A model generated the notes under the pieces. The model had not been told where the DNA came from. It saw only the letters and a list, made by a program, of their open reading frames with translations, and ran no database searches. The position numbers and the translations under genes are program-made. 64,000 nucleotides of DNA from CAYNUJ01 sp964573255 (GTDB taxonomy: Bacteria; Bacteroidota; Ignavibacteria; Ignavibacteriales; Melioribacteraceae): the NCBI GenBank assembly GCA_964573255.1, contig CAZNJB010000006.1:41223-105222 (forward strand), given 5' to 3'. Numbering within the stretch: the stretch's first letter is position 1; each line of letters begins with the position of its first letter. This document shows, piece by piece, positions 61,292 through 64,000 of the stretch.

Positions 61292-62395
61292 CTACTTCAT
61301 CAAAAGCATTTTACCCGAAGCCCAGTATTTACCTGCTGTTATTTGGTATATGTACATTCCGCTCGGTAAATTCTCCGCGTTAAATTCTACCGTGTATCTT
61401 CCTTGCTCTTTTCTTTCGTTAATAAGTGTAGCTATCTCTTTGCCGAGTGTGTCGTACACTTTTAACGTAACAAAAGATGATTTGGGAATTGAATAAGATA
61501 TTTCAGTTGTGGGATTGAAAGGATTAGGGTAATTCTGTTCCAATTTGAATTCATTCAGCTTATGCTGCGGAGGGGGGGGGGAGGGGGTAGATTTACTTAA
61601 TTGATCATTAAATTGAACTTTTGAAAAAACAGAGTTTGAATGCAAAGAGAGCTGATTATTAATCAATTTAGCTTTAACATAATAAAAGACATTTAAAGCT
61701 TTCCCAAAATTATTAAATAAATTTTCGGAATAATCAATGAAGCTTAACTGATTTGAAGGGAGTGTTGACAAAAGACTATATGAACTCATATTTATCTTTT
61801 TATAAATCAAGTAATTTTTAACAGAATCTGGGAAATGATAAGGATTCCAATCTATTTTAGGGTGATTGTTATAGTTACTGAGTGTTGCATAAAGTTCTAA
61901 ACAACTGCTATCAGAATAGAAAAGATATTCATTTATTTTAATATTCCCATAATTTGAACAATTCCCTCCTGTATAAAAACTATCCGCTATCCAATCATAC
62001 GTTAAATATAAATCTCCGCCATAATAATTTATACAACCTTCTGCGTTAACAATTATCTGAGCAGATTTATTATTATTTCCAACGTAAATTTTATAAACAC
62101 TTTTACCCAATTGCGGATATTGAGTAGTTGCATCCCCGTTTAAATCAAAAGCGTTTTTGCTGCAATCATTTTGATTGCCAATAATTATCAAAGAATCAAT
62201 TAAATAATCATTGGTAAGCGTTAAATATTTTGGATGCCATCTGACATTGTTAATCGATTCAGCATAGAATTTCACTTCTTTATTATTTGGAACATTTCTT
62301 GTTGCAATAAAAATTTCTCCCGCATAAGTAGAAGTACCATTTTGAGCCCAAATAAATGTTGAACTTAACAAAATTATAAAAATAATATTTTTCAT
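61292..62395 (-). CDS. Secreted protein with type IX secretion C-terminal sorting domain
   Basis: A 367-residue cargo protein. Signal peptide MKNIIFIILLSSTFIWAQ, a ~250-residue Tyr/Asn-rich body of unrecognised fold, a Ser/Pro linker (STPSPPPPQ), and an ~80-residue type A sorting domain: LEQNYPNPFNPTTEISYSIP, VTLKVYDTLGKEIATLI, NLPSGMYIYQITAGK and the final MLLMK. The domain routes proteins through the outer membrane by T9SS. The linker codons contain a run of 10 C (10 G on the plus strand). It follows a PQQ-propeller lipoprotein gene by 12 bases. Confidence 0.9.
   Translation of the reverse strand: MKNIIFIILLSSTFIWAQNGTSTYAGEIFIATRNVPNNKEVKFYAESINNVRWHPKYLTLTNDYLIDSLIIIGNQNDCSKNAFDLNGDATTQYPQLGKSVYKIYVGNNNKSAQIIVNAEGCINYYGGDLYLTYDWIADSFYTGGNCSNYGNIKINEYLFYSDSSCLELYATLSNYNNHPKIDWNPYHFPDSVKNYLIYKKINMSSYSLLSTLPSNQLSFIDYSENLFNNFGKALNVFYYVKAKLINNQLSLHSNSVFSKVQFNDQLSKSTPSPPPPQHKLNEFKLEQNYPNPFNPTTEISYSIPKSSFVTLKVYDTLGKEIATLINERKEQGRYTVEFNAENLPSGMYIYQITAGKYWASGKMLLMK
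61572..61581. repeat. Homopolymer of 10 G (10 C in the T9SS cargo gene)
   Basis: Lies in the Pro codons joining the cargo body to its sorting domain; another run of 5 G follows one base later (61583-61587). Slippage by one base would shift the frame and remove the sorting domain. Confidence 0.8.
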
Positions 62396-62407
62396 TATAT
62401 CTGCCTC

Positions 62408-63640
62408 CTAATTAAAAATCACTAATTGCTTAGCAGGATAAGATTCACAAGAAATTATTCTACCCGCGTAATTTACACCTGGAGAGCCGCCCACTTGTAA
62501 ATAATTCTGATATTGAGCCAAAATATTTCCATCCTTATCCAATAAAGTGGGGTTTTCTCCAAAGAAAAATATTTTCCCATCATCCGAACAAATTAAGTGT
62601 GAAATCACATTGAACTGTTTCGTCCATCTCAATTTACCCGTCCAATCAAGAGAAATTAATTTTCCTTCTGCCGAAAAATATAAATTGCCGTCTTTATCCA
62701 TTGTGGGATTTTGGTTTGAGGGAGTAGATTCGTAAAACCAGCGGATTTTTCCTTCCTGTGTTAAAGAGTAAATGCCGTTTTTTCCGTTGCTGTCGTTCGT
62801 CCCAAAATAGATATTTCCCTGTGAATCAACTAACGGCGAGTGAAAAATATGTCCTCCGTTGTTAAATGCCCAATTTAATTTTCCGCTAGTATCTATTGAA
62901 TATAGAGTTGAATCAACTCCCGCTGCATACAAACTATTGCCGTCCGGAGAAAATACAATCGAATGATTCGAGGAGAAGAGAAATCCGTTGTCAAATTTCA
63001 AGTTCCATCTAATTTCTCCGGAATTAGTTAAAGATATTAAATTACTATTGCCGCTTAATAAATAAATTGAGCTATTTTTATCAATATAAACTCCCTCTCC
63101 TCCAAAACCGGCAAAACCTTCGTAATATTTCCATTTTATATTTCCGAACGGATCAACCGCATAAAGATAACCGTCAATTGTTGCAACATATATAGTCCCT
63201 TTATTATCTACCAAAGGAGATAAACAACCTTGCCCCATTCCATCCAAGGGTAGTTTCCACAATATTTCATTTTCACCGGTAATTGCATAGAGGAAACTCT
63301 TACAATTCGTGCAATTGGAATCCGATTCCAGTGATGAGGCGAAGTAAATAGTAGAATCTTTGCCAATTATCGGAGAACTAATGCTTGAAAAAGAAGTTCC
63401 GCCTTTAATTTGAATCGCAGTTAAATTTTGTAAAGATACGGAAGTTATTTCCTTAGTTCTTCCTGTTCCTTGTGGATTTCCGTGGAACATCGGCCACGGA
63501 CTATATGCCAAACTGGGCCAGGGAACATCCTCTTGATACCCGGGCGGATTCTGCTGAACCGATTGCTGCGGTTCTGTACTTTGTTTGCACCCGACAGCAA
63601 CGAAGGTTAATAAAATAATTAATGAAATGAGTTTTTGCAT
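62408..63640 (-). CDS. PQQ-like beta-propeller lipoprotein
   Basis: A 410-residue lipoprotein (lipobox VGCK at ~17-19) with a Pro/Gln-rich linker and a propeller of about seven PQQ/BamB-type blades; repeated phrases include GTIYVATIDGYLYAVDPFGNIKWKY, SLYAAGVDSTLYSIDTSGKLNW and GNIYFGTNDSNG. No catalytic PQQ residues are evident, so a binding or scaffolding role is more likely than dehydrogenase. GGAGGTG precedes the ATG. Upstream of the T9SS cargo gene and probably co-transcribed, so the pair may act together at the surface. Confidence 0.85.
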   Translation of the reverse strand: MQKLISLIILLTFVAVGCKQSTEPQQSVQQNPPGYQEDVPWPSLAYSPWPMFHGNPQGTGRTKEITSVSLQNLTAIQIKGGTSFSSISSPIIGKDSTIYFASSLESDSNCTNCKSFLYAITGENEILWKLPLDGMGQGCLSPLVDNKGTIYVATIDGYLYAVDPFGNIKWKYYEGFAGFGGEGVYIDKNSSIYLLSGNSNLISLTNSGEIRWNLKFDNGFLFSSNHSIVFSPDGNSLYAAGVDSTLYSIDTSGKLNWAFNNGGHIFHSPLVDSQGNIYFGTNDSNGKNGIYSLTQEGKIRWFYESTPSNQNPTMDKDGNLYFSAEGKLISLDWTGKLRWTKQFNVISHLICSDDGKIFFFGENPTLLDKDGNILAQYQNYLQVGGSPGVNYAGRIISCESYPAKQLVIFN

Positions 63641-63716
63641 ACTGCACCTCCTGTTTTTTGTGAGTAAATATATTTATTATATAAGAAATTTAGTATATTA
63701 TTTTTGCCGTCTTTGT

Positions 63717-63834
63717 TGGGCAAAAAGTCAAACTTAGTTGAAATTATTTCAGAGAGACTTCTCATAAATTAAGCAACCTTTGGGCAAAAAGTCAAACTTA
63801 GTTGAAATTATTTCAGAGAGACTTCTCATAAATT
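63717..63834. repeat. 64-bp tandem repeat, running into the assembly gap
   Basis: The unit TGGGCAAAAAGTCAAACTTA onward occurs at 63717-63780 and again from 63781, identical for 54 bases to the gap. Sequence after the gap resumes with AAGCAACCTT, exactly the 10 bases that would finish the second unit. 64 is not a multiple of 3, so it is not coding. No spacer structure as in CRISPR. The gene-free stretch 63641-64000 holds nothing else I can name. Confidence 0.9.
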
Positions 63835-63934
63835 NNNNNNNNNNNNNNNNNNNNNNNNNNNNNNNNNNNNNNNNNNNNNNNNNNNNNNNNNNNNNNNNNN
63901 NNNNNNNNNNNNNNNNNNNNNNNNNNNNNNNNNN
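63835..63934. other. Assembly gap (100 N)
   Basis: Exactly 100 Ns, the conventional length for a gap of unknown size, interrupting the 64-bp tandem repeat. Real length may be zero or many repeat units. Confidence 0.98.
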
Positions 63935-64000
63935 AAGCAACCTTAGTTTGATTTAATCCTAATTCTGTTTTTAATGCATCTCTTAATAAGTATAATTTTT

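Noticed and set aside
63717..63834. Repeat near the right edge as a CRISPR array
   Set aside because: The whole 64-bp unit is identical, with no unique spacers, and no cas gene is in the window.

Overview
The window is AT-rich DNA that looks like a member of the Bacteroidota/Chlorobi group, most plausibly Ignavibacteria. The signs are a type IX secretion (Por) C-terminal sorting domain, a SusC-like TonB receptor with a carboxypeptidase-regulatory N-terminus, DUF4783 and DUF5683 proteins, a 31-residue AURKAIP1/COX24-type basic protein, and several promoters of the Bacteroidota form TTTG-N19-21-TAnnTTTG. Unlike many Bacteroidota, many genes also carry clear GGAGG ribosome binding sites. It is ordinary chromosome: no prophage, insertion sequence or CRISPR array was seen. 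The assembly contains a 100-N gap near the right end, inside a tandem repeat.

Layout. 1-4.5 kb: the start of a dcw cell-wall/division cluster on the minus strand (mraZ, rsmH, an FtsL-like gene, ftsI with a PASTA domain, murE cut by the window edge). 4.6-10.7 kb: a soluble PAS/GAF histidine kinase, tRNA-Thr, a tiny ribosomal-type protein, a zinc-ribbon/TPR protein, HU, two paralogous single-span membrane proteins (the first behind a candidate sigma-54 promoter), and a GMP reductase. 10.7-21.4 kb: pepF, then a likely operon of a DUF4783 protein, an NtrY-like membrane kinase, an AddA-like helicase-nuclease and a lipoprotein amidase. 21.4-26.6 kb: a fibronectin lipoprotein, pyrR-pyrB-pyrC with a structured leader, and an OmpA porin. 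26.6-29.2 kb: tRNA-Pro, a small membrane protein, a DnaE/ImuC-like gene that contains only the C-terminal half, and kdsC. 29.5-36.2 kb: a TonB receptor, an ENPP-like phosphodiesterase and an M16 protease pair.

36.2-47.6 kb: a crotonase/outer-membrane group, truA, and a periplasmic folding operon of three SurA/PpiC-type proteins followed by MoxR and an M23 peptidase; then an orphan DNA methyltransferase. 47.6-56 kb: metG, a DUF5683 protein, mtaB, rpsA with a long acidic tail, cmk and suhB. 56-61 kb: lon, a free-methionine-sulfoxide reductase and dnaX, followed by dispersed-repeat debris. 61-64 kb: a T9SS cargo protein with a 10-C tract just before its sorting domain, a PQQ-propeller lipoprotein, and the 64-bp tandem repeat broken by the gap.

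Most genes are housekeeping. The best candidates for something new are the half-length ImuC-like polymerase gene with a 20-bp palindrome six bases before its start, the candidate sigma-54 promoter with two matched upstream inverted repeats, the pyrR leader whose last hairpin hides the ribosome binding site, and the homopolymer that could switch a T9SS cargo on and off. All functional calls are from reading motifs; no database search was run.
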